This document shows, piece by piece, positions 42,621-50,316 of a DNA stretch of 64,000 bases. The stretch's first letter is position 1. Each line of letters starts with the position of its first letter. The notes under the pieces were generated by a model that worked only from the letters and a program-made list of their open reading frames with translations, was not told the origin of the DNA and ran no database searches. The translations under genes were made by a program, and so were the position numbers. The DNA comes from Kordia sp. SMS9 (GTDB lineage Bacteria > Bacteroidota > Bacteroidia > Flavobacteriales > Flavobacteriaceae), in contig NZ_CP031153.1 of the NCBI RefSeq assembly GCF_003352465.1, positions 2,098,465 to 2,162,464 on the forward strand, written 5' to 3'.

Positions 42621-43901
42621 ATGAAGAAACTACTCATTCTATGCTTGAGTATGTTTTGTGCTACGATACTAATGGCACAAGATACCTACTTGCATTGCGG
42701 AAAAATTATTGACACAAAAAGTGGAAAGATTTTAACGCAAAAAACGATCATTGTCTCTGGAAACACTATTAAAAGTGTTGAAAACGGATACATTCAGTCA
42801 GATACTACAGACGTTATTTATGTTGATCTCAAATCGAAAGTCGTAATGCCAGGATTGATTGATTTGCACGTACATATTGAAAGTGAAACGAATCCGAAAG
42901 CATATATCGAAAAATATACCTTAAATGATGCGGATGTTGCGTTTCGTTCAGTAGGTTTTGCAGGTGTTACGCTACAAGCAGGATTTACAACGGTGCGTGA
43001 TTTAGGCGGAACTGGTGTGAATATTTCTTTGAGAAACGCTATTTCACAAGGAAAAATTGACGGACCTAGAATTTTCACCGCAGGAAAAGCGTTAGCGACA
43101 ACTGGCGGACATGCCGATCCGACGAATGGAAATCGTAAAGAAATTATTGGCGACCCAGGACCAAAAGAAGGTGTTGTAAATAATGTGAATGATGCGAAAA
43201 AAGCAGTGCGTCAACGGTATAAAAATGGCGCTGATGTCATTAAAATTACGGCAACTGGTGGTGTATTAAGTGTTGCAAAAAGTGGAAGCAATCCGCAGTT
43301 TACTGTAGAAGAAGTCAAAGTGATTTGCGAAACCGCGAAAGATTATGGAATGCATGTAGCAGCGCACGCACATGGTGATGAAGGAATGCAACGCGCCATT
43401 ATTGGAGGAGTCAAAACCATTGAACACGGAACGTATATGAGTGACGAAACTATGGAATTGATGAAAAAGCACGATGCATATTTAGTTCCTACGATCACAG
43501 CGGGAAAAGAAGTAGCCGCAAAAGCAAAAATTGAAGGTTATTACCCAGATATTATTGTGCCAAAAGCCTTGGCTGTAGGACCAAAAATACAGGGAACATT
43601 TGCGAGAGCGTATAAAAAAGGTGTGGGCATTGCGTTTGGAACGGATGCAGGTGTTTTTGAACATGGACTCAATGGAAAAGAATTTGGTTTTATGGTAGAA
43701 GGTGGTATGACTCCAATGGAAACCATTCAAGCTGCAACGGTAACCAACGCCAAGATTTTAGGGATGGAAGATCAATTGGGACAAATAAAAGCAGGATTTT
43801 TAGCTGATATTGTGGCGGTTGATGAAGATCCAATACAAAACATCAATACGATGGAGAGTGTAATATTTGTGATGAAAGATGGAAAAATTTACAAGCAGTA
43901 A
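42621..43901 (+). CDS. Secreted imidazolonepropionase-like amidohydrolase
   Basis: 426 residues with signal peptide (MKKLLILCLSMFCATILMAQ). Metal sites: GLIDLHVHIES, AAHAHGDEGMQRAI, IEHGTYM and FGTDAGVFEHG; KITATGG carries the typical Lys-equivalent region. Related to Xaa-Pro dipeptidase or metal-dependent hydrolases acting in the periplasm. Substrate unknown. 9 bp after galE, so perhaps co-transcribed. Confidence 0.9.
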   Translation: MKKLLILCLSMFCATILMAQDTYLHCGKIIDTKSGKILTQKTIIVSGNTIKSVENGYIQSDTTDVIYVDLKSKVVMPGLIDLHVHIESETNPKAYIEKYTLNDADVAFRSVGFAGVTLQAGFTTVRDLGGTGVNISLRNAISQGKIDGPRIFTAGKALATTGGHADPTNGNRKEIIGDPGPKEGVVNNVNDAKKAVRQRYKNGADVIKITATGGVLSVAKSGSNPQFTVEEVKVICETAKDYGMHVAAHAHGDEGMQRAIIGGVKTIEHGTYMSDETMELMKKHDAYLVPTITAGKEVAAKAKIEGYYPDIIVPKALAVGPKIQGTFARAYKKGVGIAFGTDAGVFEHGLNGKEFGFMVEGGMTPMETIQAATVTNAKILGMEDQLGQIKAGFLADIVAVDEDPIQNINTMESVIFVMKDGKIYKQ

Positions 43902-43931
43902 TGCAATTGCTAATTAAGTAACTCTAAAGAA

Positions 43932-44100
43932 TAATACCAATTTACATTTAAACTGGTGTTTTGGATACGAAGTTACTTTGGCTCTATAGGATGCTATGAA
44001 TGGTTTGCATAGCCTTAGCTACGGAAAGTATTCGCAAAGAACTAAACTGCCAAATGAACGAGTTTATAAACATCATTTTATGTGTAAATAGGTATAAAAT
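43932..44100. repeat. MITE-like element with inverted ends
   Basis: About 169 bp bounded by AATACCAATTTACATTTAAA on the left and, inverted on the right, TTATACCTATTTACACATAAA. Inside is GCTATG...CATAGC. No coding frame. Related end sequences occur at 44960-44975 and 55274-55299, so the terminal motif is dispersed in this genome. Confidence 0.5.
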
Positions 44101-44108
44101 ATAATTTT

Positions 44109-44148
44109 AAAAGGCTGTCTAGAGATTCAAATTTCTTGACAGCCTTTT
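44109..44148. terminator. Bidirectional terminator
   Basis: AAAAGGCTGTC / GACAGCCTTTT with an 18-nt loop between the convergent amidohydrolase and precursor 4. Confidence 0.8.
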
Positions 44149-44155
44149 GTGTGCA

Positions 44156-44422
44156 TTAATTAATAGGAGTACATTCTACGAGTGACTGACACGGATAATT
44201 AAGCGTTTGGCATTTATTATTCAATGTCTGACACGTAAAATCAATTGTTAGTGGACAATTGGCTTGAAATGTACAGGCGAGTGCAGATGGACACGCATCA
44301 ATTTGTGAGCCACACACATCAATTTTTGTAAGTTGAACTGCCAATCCTCCCGTAGCATCATTTCCTAAGTTGGAAATAGAGTTCTTACGAAGCTGCAGTG
44401 ATTTTAAATTTCTTTTTTTCAT
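44156..44422 (-). CDS. Class I lanthipeptide-type precursor peptide 4
   Basis: 88 residues. Leader MKKRNLKSLQLRKNSISNL, GG at ATGGLAV; core with eight Cys and an internal repeat (FTCQTLNN, KCQTLNY, PCQSLVEC). The segment GSQIDACPSALAC is shared with precursors 5 and 6 (ID.CP.AW). Reads towards the amidohydrolase; bidirectional terminator downstream. Confidence 0.8.
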   Translation of the reverse strand: MKKRNLKSLQLRKNSISNLGNDATGGLAVQLTKIDVCGSQIDACPSALACTFQANCPLTIDFTCQTLNNKCQTLNYPCQSLVECTPIN

Positions 44423-44481
44423 GATTTTAAGTTTTTTGGATTACTAATTATTTACGTTGGCAAAAACAGTTGCGAATTTAG

Positions 44482-44497
44482 TATGGGAAAAACTATA
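44482..44497 (-). promoter_or_regulatory. Degenerate copy of the shared repeat upstream of precursor 4
   Basis: On the minus strand TATAGTTTTTCCCATA, 59 bp before the start; TA.GG/CC.TA arms weakened and the spacer one base longer. Confidence 0.4.
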
Positions 44498-44562
44498 GTA
44501 AACAGTTAGATTAAAGCGAAGCTCAATTTGCCGCTGTTTACATTTTCATATGATTCTTCTGT

Positions 44563-44742
44563 TTACCAATCAATGTTACAAAGCGTTGGAATGTCTGTAG
44601 GACAAAACCAAGCTGATGGGCAATCATCAATTACGGATGTACAGGTGTCGGTAAGTATAGTTCCTCCTTTTAATTGGCGACTTTCTAAGTTTGAAATTGA
44701 ATTTTTACGAAGTCTTAATGATGTTGTATTTCTTTTTTTCAT
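44563..44742 (-). CDS. Class I lanthipeptide-type precursor peptide 5 (59 aa)
   Basis: 59 residues. Leader MKKRNTTSLRLRKNSISNL, GG at LKGGTIL, and the core TDTCTSVIDDCPSAW followed by FCPTDIPTLCNIDW: four Cys with Thr/Ser. Reads in tandem with precursors 6 and 4. The core pattern CTS.ID.CP.AW is nearly the same as in precursor 6. Easy to miss because of its length. Confidence 0.78.
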   Translation of the reverse strand: MKKRNTTSLRLRKNSISNLESRQLKGGTILTDTCTSVIDDCPSAWFCPTDIPTLCNIDW

Positions 44743-44797
44743 GGTTTAATTGTTAAGTTACTACTACTTTAAAATATAAAAATGGACTCAAGTTTGG

Positions 44798-44812
44798 TAT
44801 GAAAAAACTAGA
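44798..44812 (-). promoter_or_regulatory. Degenerate copy of the shared repeat upstream of precursor 5
   Basis: Minus strand TCTAGTTTTTTCATA, 55 bp before the start; keeps the T-rich centre and the distance but has poor arms. Confidence 0.3.
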
Positions 44813-44874
44813 GTTCGTAATTTGATATGTACGTTAGGTATTTTTAAGAAAATCTGCTTTAAATAACAAAATTG

Positions 44875-44953
44875 GAAGCTGTCAAAAAAGCCAAAAAGCC
44901 TTTCAAACCAAATTAGTTTTAGCGTGATGTTCTTAAATTTTTTAGACAGCTTC
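44875..44953. repeat. Long-loop inverted repeat GAAGCTGTC/GACAGCTTC
   Basis: Perfect 9-bp arms separated by 61 nt between precursors 6 and 5. Might be a terminator variant for precursor 6; resembles the GGCTGTC hairpins at 44109 and 60472. The end at 44960-44975 carries the dispersed ACCAATTTACA motif. Confidence 0.4.
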
Positions 44954-45036
44954 TTTTTATGTGTAAATTGGTATTAAAAAAGCATATAATGATTCCTTAT
45001 TCAACAACCTGTTTTAAAGGGTTGCTAATTAATAGT

Positions 45037-45240
45037 TTACCAATACACACAATCTTTTGGGTTTTGTGTGAACGGACACCAAGCAGTTGGACAGGCATCA
45101 ATAAACGAAGTACATGGCTGATTTTGCAGCGTCGGACAATTATATTTTGTATATACAGTTCCTCCTTTTGTTTGATTCTTTCCTAAATCAGAAATTGACT
45201 TTTTGTTGAGTTTTAACGATTTTGCATTTCTTTTTTTCAT
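45037..45240 (-). CDS. Class I lanthipeptide-type precursor peptide 6
   Basis: 67 residues. Leader MKKRNAKSLKLNKKSISDL, KGG processing site, core with five Cys (YNCPTLQNQPCTSFIDACPTAW, then CPFTQNPKDCVYW). First gene of the inverted group of three. Clear TACGG repeat upstream at the same distance as in the S74 genes. Confidence 0.8.
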   Translation of the reverse strand: MKKRNAKSLKLNKKSISDLGKNQTKGGTVYTKYNCPTLQNQPCTSFIDACPTAWCPFTQNPKDCVYW

Positions 45241-45297
45241 GATTTCAAGTTTTTAATTATCAGTGACTTAAATTATAAAAATCGTATGTATTTTTAG

Positions 45298-45312
45298 TAG
45301 GGGAAAACCGTA
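45298..45312 (-). promoter_or_regulatory. TACGG-type inverted repeat upstream of precursor 6
   Basis: Minus strand TACGGTTTTCCCCTA, one mismatch to perfect arms, 57 bp before the start; about 20 nt later TATAATTTA approximates the TAnnTTTA box. Confidence 0.6.
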
Positions 45313-45422
45313 GTTAACACTCTAAATAATCTTCTGTTTAAGAATTATTATAATACTTTATAAGTGCTTAGGAACAATTTTTGTACTTTTAATAGCGTTA
45401 AACAAGAAAATAAACTCTAAAT

Positions 45423-45743
45423 ATGAGTGAAGATCGTATTAAAAGAAGAAAGAGATCTTTAAGAAAAAATAGCATAAGAAACCAAATAAGGAAGAGAAAG
45501 TATAGTTTTAAACGTTTTATGCTAGAAGCTCTAGAAGATTCTGAAAATTTAAATTCTTTAGCAAAAATTACAGCTAGTGGAACACTTTCTGCATATAATC
45601 GAGCAGTAAAAACACATGACGAAATAGTATACGTCAATGATGGAAAAGTAGTGAGAAAAGTTAAAGGAAAGGAGGTTGAGGTTATTCAAAATTTAATAAC
45701 TAGGAAAGTTGTCAAAGGAACTACAATCACAATAAGGAAATAA
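45423..45743 (+). CDS. Small basic protein, putative zeta-toxin partner (antitoxin)
   Basis: 106 residues, strongly basic N-terminus (RRKRSLRKNSIRNQIRKRKYSFKRF), then a helix and short beta part. No named family recognised. It ends 9 bp before the zeta-like gene, the position of an antitoxin. Because the toxin frame is now broken, the gene may be without present role. Confidence 0.6.
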   Translation: MSEDRIKRRKRSLRKNSIRNQIRKRKYSFKRFMLEALEDSENLNSLAKITASGTLSAYNRAVKTHDEIVYVNDGKVVRKVKGKEVEVIQNLITRKVVKGTTITIRK

Positions 45744-46138
45744 GTGGGGTAGATGTTTAAGAAAAGACTACGCATGTTTGCAGGACCTAATGGTTCAGGA
45801 AAAAGTACTGTTTATGATATATTAAAAGATAGATTTGATATTGGTATTTATGTAAATGCAGATGATATTGAAAAGAAATTAAATGGCGCAGATAATTTTA
45901 ATTTGAGCGATTATGGTTTTAAAAATAAAATTACAAAGGAATATTTTTTAGCATTTATAGAAAATCATACACTTTACAAGAAAGCAACTTCTAGAGGTTT
46001 CATAATTGATTTAGAATTTAAAAATGGTGAAATCTTAAACCCGAATAAAAAAACACACTCTTATGAAGCGTCTATCTTAGCTGATTTTATTCGCAATGAG
46101 CTTATAGAGGGAGGTGAAAAGTTAACATTTGAGACCGT

Positions 46139-47785
46139 CAGACTGTCTCAAAACCCACACATAATTTTCTATTTATCTTAAATATTCCGATATTTAAGTA
46201 TGGAATATTTAAAAGGAGATTCTAGGACACAACTTACATTATATACTACTTGTCTTGACGATATGATACCTCAAGATAATTCAGTACGATTTATAGACGA
46301 ATTTGTCAACACACTTAATTTGCAAGAATTAGGTTTTGATGCCATAGCTTCTCAAGGAAGACCACCTTACAACCCTGCTGATTTACTAAAGTTATATATC
46401 TATGGGTATATGAATCGCACTCGATCCTCCAGAGTTTTGGAAAAAGAATGCTCCCGAAATATTGAAGTGATGTGGCTTTTGAAAAATCTTAAACCAGATC
46501 ATAATACGATAGCGCGTTTTAGAAAAGAAAATCCAAAAGCTATCAAACGAGTTTTCAGGCAAAGTGTAACCATTGCAAAGAACTTTAACTTGATTGGTGG
46601 AGTTCTTATCGCGGGTGATTCTACCAAATTAAGAGCGCAGAATAGCAAGAAGAATAATTACAATAAGAAAAAGATTGAACGGCATTTAGCATATATTGAT
46701 AAAAAACTATCACAATACAATGCAGAATTGGCTACTGCTGATAATGATAGTAAAGCTCAAATTCAGAAAAATATTGAAAATCATAAACGACATCAAGTTA
46801 AGTATACGCAGATAAAGCAAGAATTAGAAGCTGATACAACTACTGAAAATCCTCAGTTATCTACGAGTGATCCAGACAGCAGACATCAAATAGTAAGAGG
46901 AATGATAACAGAAGTTTGCTATACTGCACAAACTACTGTTGACGAAAAACATAACATACTTATTGATTATAAAGTGACCAATCAAAACGATAAAAAAGCA
47001 ATGGGAATGATGCTCAGAAGAGCTAAATCTATTTTAAGGCATCATCAGTTTACAGCTCTTTACGATAAAGGATATCATACAGGAAGTGAATTTGATACTG
47101 CACATACATTAGGAATAAAAACTTTAGTAGCTATACCAAATATAGGAAGAGCCAGTCAAGCTCCTGATCCTAAATATAATGTAGAATATTTTAAATATGA
47201 TAAGCACAAAGATTGTTATATATGCCCAAAAGAACAAGAACTAACAAGTAACCAAAATTGGTATAAGACACGTAACTATAAGTTCAAACAATATAAAACC
47301 AAGGCATGTAAAACTTGCCCTGTTAGGAACTTATGTACAACAGCTAAAGTCAATGGAAAGATCGTACAGCGAAGTCAGTATGCCTATGCAATTGAAGCCA
47401 ATGCAAAACGAGTAAAAACCAATGAAACAACATACAAAAAGCGACAAGCTATCGTAGAACATCCCTTTGGAACCATTAAAAGACAATGGGGTTTTGATTA
47501 TATTATTACGAAACGAACAATTGAATCGGCATCTGCTGATTTTGGATTGATTGCTTTAGCCTATAATCTGAAAAGAATTATCAATATCCGTAAAGCTTCA
47601 AGGAGTAGCAAAAAACACTGTTTGTGCCATTTTAGAAGGCTCAACCGCTTACATGAGCCCAAAAAGAGCAATATTGGCGTGTTAAAATCATTATTCTATA
47701 AAAGACAAGAAGTATTTAAAATAGCTGCGTAATTTTAAAATTTAGTGTAAATTAGAATCTTAATAGGTAGTTTTGAGACAGACTG
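46139..47785 (+). mobile_element. IS1182-family insertion sequence
   Basis: 1647 bp, terminal inverted repeats CAGACTGTCTCAAAAC (left) and GTTTTGAGACAGACTG (right), 15 of 16 matching. The 4-bp target duplication CCGT is at 46135-46138 and 47786-47789. One transposase gene inside. Confidence 0.93.
46200..47732 (+). CDS. tnp: IS1182-family transposase
   Basis: 510 residues, full length. N-terminal DUF772-type region (DDMIPQDNSVRFIDEFV, GRPPYNPADLLKLYIYGYMN), DDE catalytic core with Asp in IAGDSTKLRAQN, Asp in ALYDKGYHTG and Glu in IVEHPFGTIKRQWG, plus a Cys-rich segment (CYICPKEQEL, CKTCPVRNLC). No frame defects, so the element may still be active. Confidence 0.95.
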   Translation: MEYLKGDSRTQLTLYTTCLDDMIPQDNSVRFIDEFVNTLNLQELGFDAIASQGRPPYNPADLLKLYIYGYMNRTRSSRVLEKECSRNIEVMWLLKNLKPDHNTIARFRKENPKAIKRVFRQSVTIAKNFNLIGGVLIAGDSTKLRAQNSKKNNYNKKKIERHLAYIDKKLSQYNAELATADNDSKAQIQKNIENHKRHQVKYTQIKQELEADTTTENPQLSTSDPDSRHQIVRGMITEVCYTAQTTVDEKHNILIDYKVTNQNDKKAMGMMLRRAKSILRHHQFTALYDKGYHTGSEFDTAHTLGIKTLVAIPNIGRASQAPDPKYNVEYFKYDKHKDCYICPKEQELTSNQNWYKTRNYKFKQYKTKACKTCPVRNLCTTAKVNGKIVQRSQYAYAIEANAKRVKTNETTYKKRQAIVEHPFGTIKRQWGFDYIITKRTIESASADFGLIALAYNLKRIINIRKASRSSKKHCLCHFRRLNRLHEPKKSNIGVLKSLFYKRQEVFKIAA

Positions 47786-47873
47786 CCGTTATGTCACATT
47801 CTTCAAAGATAGAAACTCTAAAAAAATCTAAAGAAAAAGGATTTAAAAATTACTTATATTTTATTTCTACTGA

Positions 47874-49519
47874 GGCGCATTCAGAAAATACGTAAAGCCT
47901 TTTAAATACTAATATTTCTTTGTAAATTAAAGAAACATAAAACCCCGAAAATGACCGATATGGTTCAAAAACGGGGTTTTCTTTTTTCTCTAGCCATGAA
48001 AATACAAAGAATTTCTGATTTACAAACCCGTTTATCTCTTTTTTCGATATCTGAAAATTACACGCTGTTTTATGAGCGTTTTTTGCAAAGTGATTTAGGT
48101 AAGATTTATACAGCCATTCCTTGGGACGATTTGGTAGCCACTTTTAATATTAAGGAACACAAACTAGGTAGGAATATGCTTTTCAGTCCTAAAGGTCGTC
48201 TAGCTTTAATGTTTTTAAAACATTATGCTTGTTGTAGCGATAAACGTCTTTTAGAACAACTTAACAGTAATGTTGACTATCAGTTTTTTTGTGACATTTC
48301 TTTAGGTTTTAATCGGTTGACAAATTCTAAAATCGTGAGTCAAATACGATGTGAGTTAGCGGGCTGTTTGGATATTGAAGTCTTGGAAAAGTGTCTATAC
48401 GTAAACTGGTCTGGTTATATAGAGAATCCTGATCAAGTCACTGTGGATGCTACTTGTTATGAGAGTGAACTGCGATATCCTACCAATCAAAAGCTACTAT
48501 GGGAAGCTGTTCATTGGATGTACAATCAACTCCGCAAAAATGCTAAAGTAGTAGGGGTAAAAATGATACGCAGTAAATACTTGAAATGGAAACTACGTTA
48601 TCATGGCTTTAGCAAGATGCGTCGTAAGTCCAAGTCCAAACGAAAATCACTGACACGGGCACTTTTATTGTTATTAAAGAAGTTTATCGACTTTGAAGCT
48701 CACTTACGTAAAAAGTACAACTTGCAAGCAAGTGTACAATACTATCGCAGAGTAGCCACCATCAAAAAAGCCTACCTCCAACAAGAACAGCACTTTAGAA
48801 CAGGTGAAAAGATTAAAGACCGTATTGTAAGTATTGCAAAAGATTACCTGAGACCTATTGTTAGAGGAAAAGAAATCAAGCCTGTAGAATTTGGAGCAAA
48901 AGTCAATAAACTACAGATCGATGGAATTAGTTTTATAGAACACCTAAGTTTTAATGCTTTTAATGAGGGAACACGACTGCAAGCCACCATCTACAAAGCA
49001 CAACAACTTACCCATAGAAAAACCAAGATTATTGGGGCAGATGCCATATATGCCACTAATAAGAATAGAAAATTTATCACAAAGCATCAGATCAAAACTG
49101 ACTTTAAAAGAAAAGGGAAGCCGCCTAAAGACTATAAAGAGGAGCAAAAACTTAAGCGCCTAATCACAAAAGAAAGAGCTACACGATTGGAAGGTAGTTT
49201 TGGAAAAGAAAAAGAGCATTACCTTCTCAAAAAAATAAAAGCCAAAACAAAGCCCACGGAAACCTTGTGGATATTCTTTGGCATACATACCGCTAATGCT
49301 TTAGAAATCGGTAGAAGAATCTGCAAAAACCAACAAATAGCAGCATAAAATTTTAAAATAGCTTACCAAAACTATGGAATAGGTATGTCTTGTCGTTAAC
49401 AAAATCAACCAAAAAGAACCTAAAAACGATTTAAAATGAAAATCCAAGAAATGAAATAGATCAAATCTTGGATTTTTATGTTTTAGCTAGCTTTAAGTGA
49501 GCTATTTTCTGAATGCGCC
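47874..49519 (+). mobile_element. IS4/IS5-superfamily-like insertion sequence
   Basis: About 1646 bp with perfect 17-bp inverted repeats GGCGCATTCAGAAAATA. Target duplication TACTGA (47868-47873, 49520-49525); one base is ambiguous, so 7 bp is possible. A hairpin AAAACCCCG/CGGGGTTTT (47940-47980) near the left end may stop incoming transcription, and a terminator-like hairpin ATCCAAGA/TCTTGGAT lies at 49439-49478. Confidence 0.9.
47996..49348 (+). CDS. tnp: DDE transposase
   Basis: 450 residues from ATG 47996 (MKIQRISDLQTRLSLF); the ATG at 47951 lies inside the left-end hairpin. DUF772-like N-terminus (PWDDLVATFNIKEHKLGRNMLFSPKGRLALMF), Asp in VTVDATCYESELRYPT, Asp in IIGADAIYATNKNRKF, Glu in RLEGSFGKEKEHY. 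Unrelated in sequence to the IS1182 transposase. No frame defects. Confidence 0.9.
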   Translation: MKIQRISDLQTRLSLFSISENYTLFYERFLQSDLGKIYTAIPWDDLVATFNIKEHKLGRNMLFSPKGRLALMFLKHYACCSDKRLLEQLNSNVDYQFFCDISLGFNRLTNSKIVSQIRCELAGCLDIEVLEKCLYVNWSGYIENPDQVTVDATCYESELRYPTNQKLLWEAVHWMYNQLRKNAKVVGVKMIRSKYLKWKLRYHGFSKMRRKSKSKRKSLTRALLLLLKKFIDFEAHLRKKYNLQASVQYYRRVATIKKAYLQQEQHFRTGEKIKDRIVSIAKDYLRPIVRGKEIKPVEFGAKVNKLQIDGISFIEHLSFNAFNEGTRLQATIYKAQQLTHRKTKIIGADAIYATNKNRKFITKHQIKTDFKRKGKPPKDYKEEQKLKRLITKERATRLEGSFGKEKEHYLLKKIKAKTKPTETLWIFFGIHTANALEIGRRICKNQQIAA

Positions 49520-49803
49520 TACTGAAAATTTTGAAATAAATAAGCAGAGAGTCATTGAACGAGTAAAAAACGGAGGTCATCCAGTGCCAGAAAATAAAAT
49601 AAAAGAAAGGTATTTCAAGAGCTTAGCTTATTTAAAGGAAGCTATTCAACATACCTATAGGACTTTTGTATTTGATAATAGTGGAAGTAATTCTGTCTTA
49701 GTTTTAGACGTTTTCAATGGTGAAAAAATCACTATTCACTCAGAATCAATTCCTGAATGGGTTGATACTTATCTTCTAAAAAAAATATAGCATTTTTTTT
49801 ATA

Positions 49804-50310
49804 TTACGATAAAGAAATTTCTTTTCGTTTGATAAAGGAAATGACCAACAAACCTGTTCCGAGCATGACGGAAACATCTGCCATATTGAAAATGCCCGTT
49901 TTAAAAATTCCGCCCAAATCTATGTGCATAAAATCCGTTACCGAATTGTATAAAATACGATCGTATAAGTTTCCGATGCCGCCACCAATAATACAGCACA
50001 AACCAAAAATCATATACTTGTCTAAATCGGTGTTGATAATGATCATGCGCAGAATAAAAAGTAACACTGCAATAGGCAAAATAATTAAAAAGATGCTTCT
50101 TAAAATCGGATTCTCCATAGAAGATAAAAATCCTAAAAACGCACCTTTATTTTCAGTTTTTAACAACACTACATATTCGCCAATCACTGAAATACGTTCG
50201 GTATCATCAATATGATGTCTTGCCACTGATTTAGAAACTTGATCGCAACCAACGTTTATTAAAATCAGTCCCAAAATCAACAACATTCGTAGCGATTGAG
50301 ATATTTTCAT
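49804..50310 (-). CDS. lspA: Lipoprotein signal peptidase II
   Basis: 168 residues with four membrane helices. The catalytic Asp pair is in GGIGNLYDRILYNSVTDF and FNMADVSVMLG; DQVSK is also conserved. Cleaves prolipoprotein signal peptides before the modified Cys, relevant to the several lipoproteins in this window. Six bases after fabD, so co-transcribed. Confidence 0.94.
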   Translation of the reverse strand: MKISQSLRMLLILGLILINVGCDQVSKSVARHHIDDTERISVIGEYVVLLKTENKGAFLGFLSSMENPILRSIFLIILPIAVLLFILRMIIINTDLDKYMIFGLCCIIGGGIGNLYDRILYNSVTDFMHIDLGGIFKTGIFNMADVSVMLGTGLLVISFIKRKEISLS

Positions 50311-50316
50311 ATTGCT

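Larger units (their letters stand above)
45753..49790 (+). pseudogene. Zeta-toxin-like ATPase/kinase gene split by two insertion sequences
   Basis: Three pieces: 45753-46138, 47790-47873 and 49526-49790. Joined, with one copy of each target duplication, they give 735 bp, exactly 245 codons including the stop, with no frameshift. Walker A GPNGSGKST at the N-terminus; the joints read FETV-MSHSSKIETLK and LYFIST-ENFEINKQRV, then VKNGGHPVPENKIKERY, the usual zeta/AAA-kinase C-terminal part. Zeta toxins phosphorylate UDP-sugar precursors of peptidoglycan. In the present sequence the first piece runs into the insertion and ends at 46181, giving a truncated 142-residue product. Confidence 0.88.

Noticed and set aside
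37550..45240. A full lanthipeptide biosynthetic cluster
   Set aside because: Genes between the precursor groups are envelope sugar and metabolic genes; no modification enzyme or transporter was found.
46139..46181. Last 14 codons of the first zeta piece as a real C-terminus
   Set aside because: These codons are the left end of the IS1182 element.
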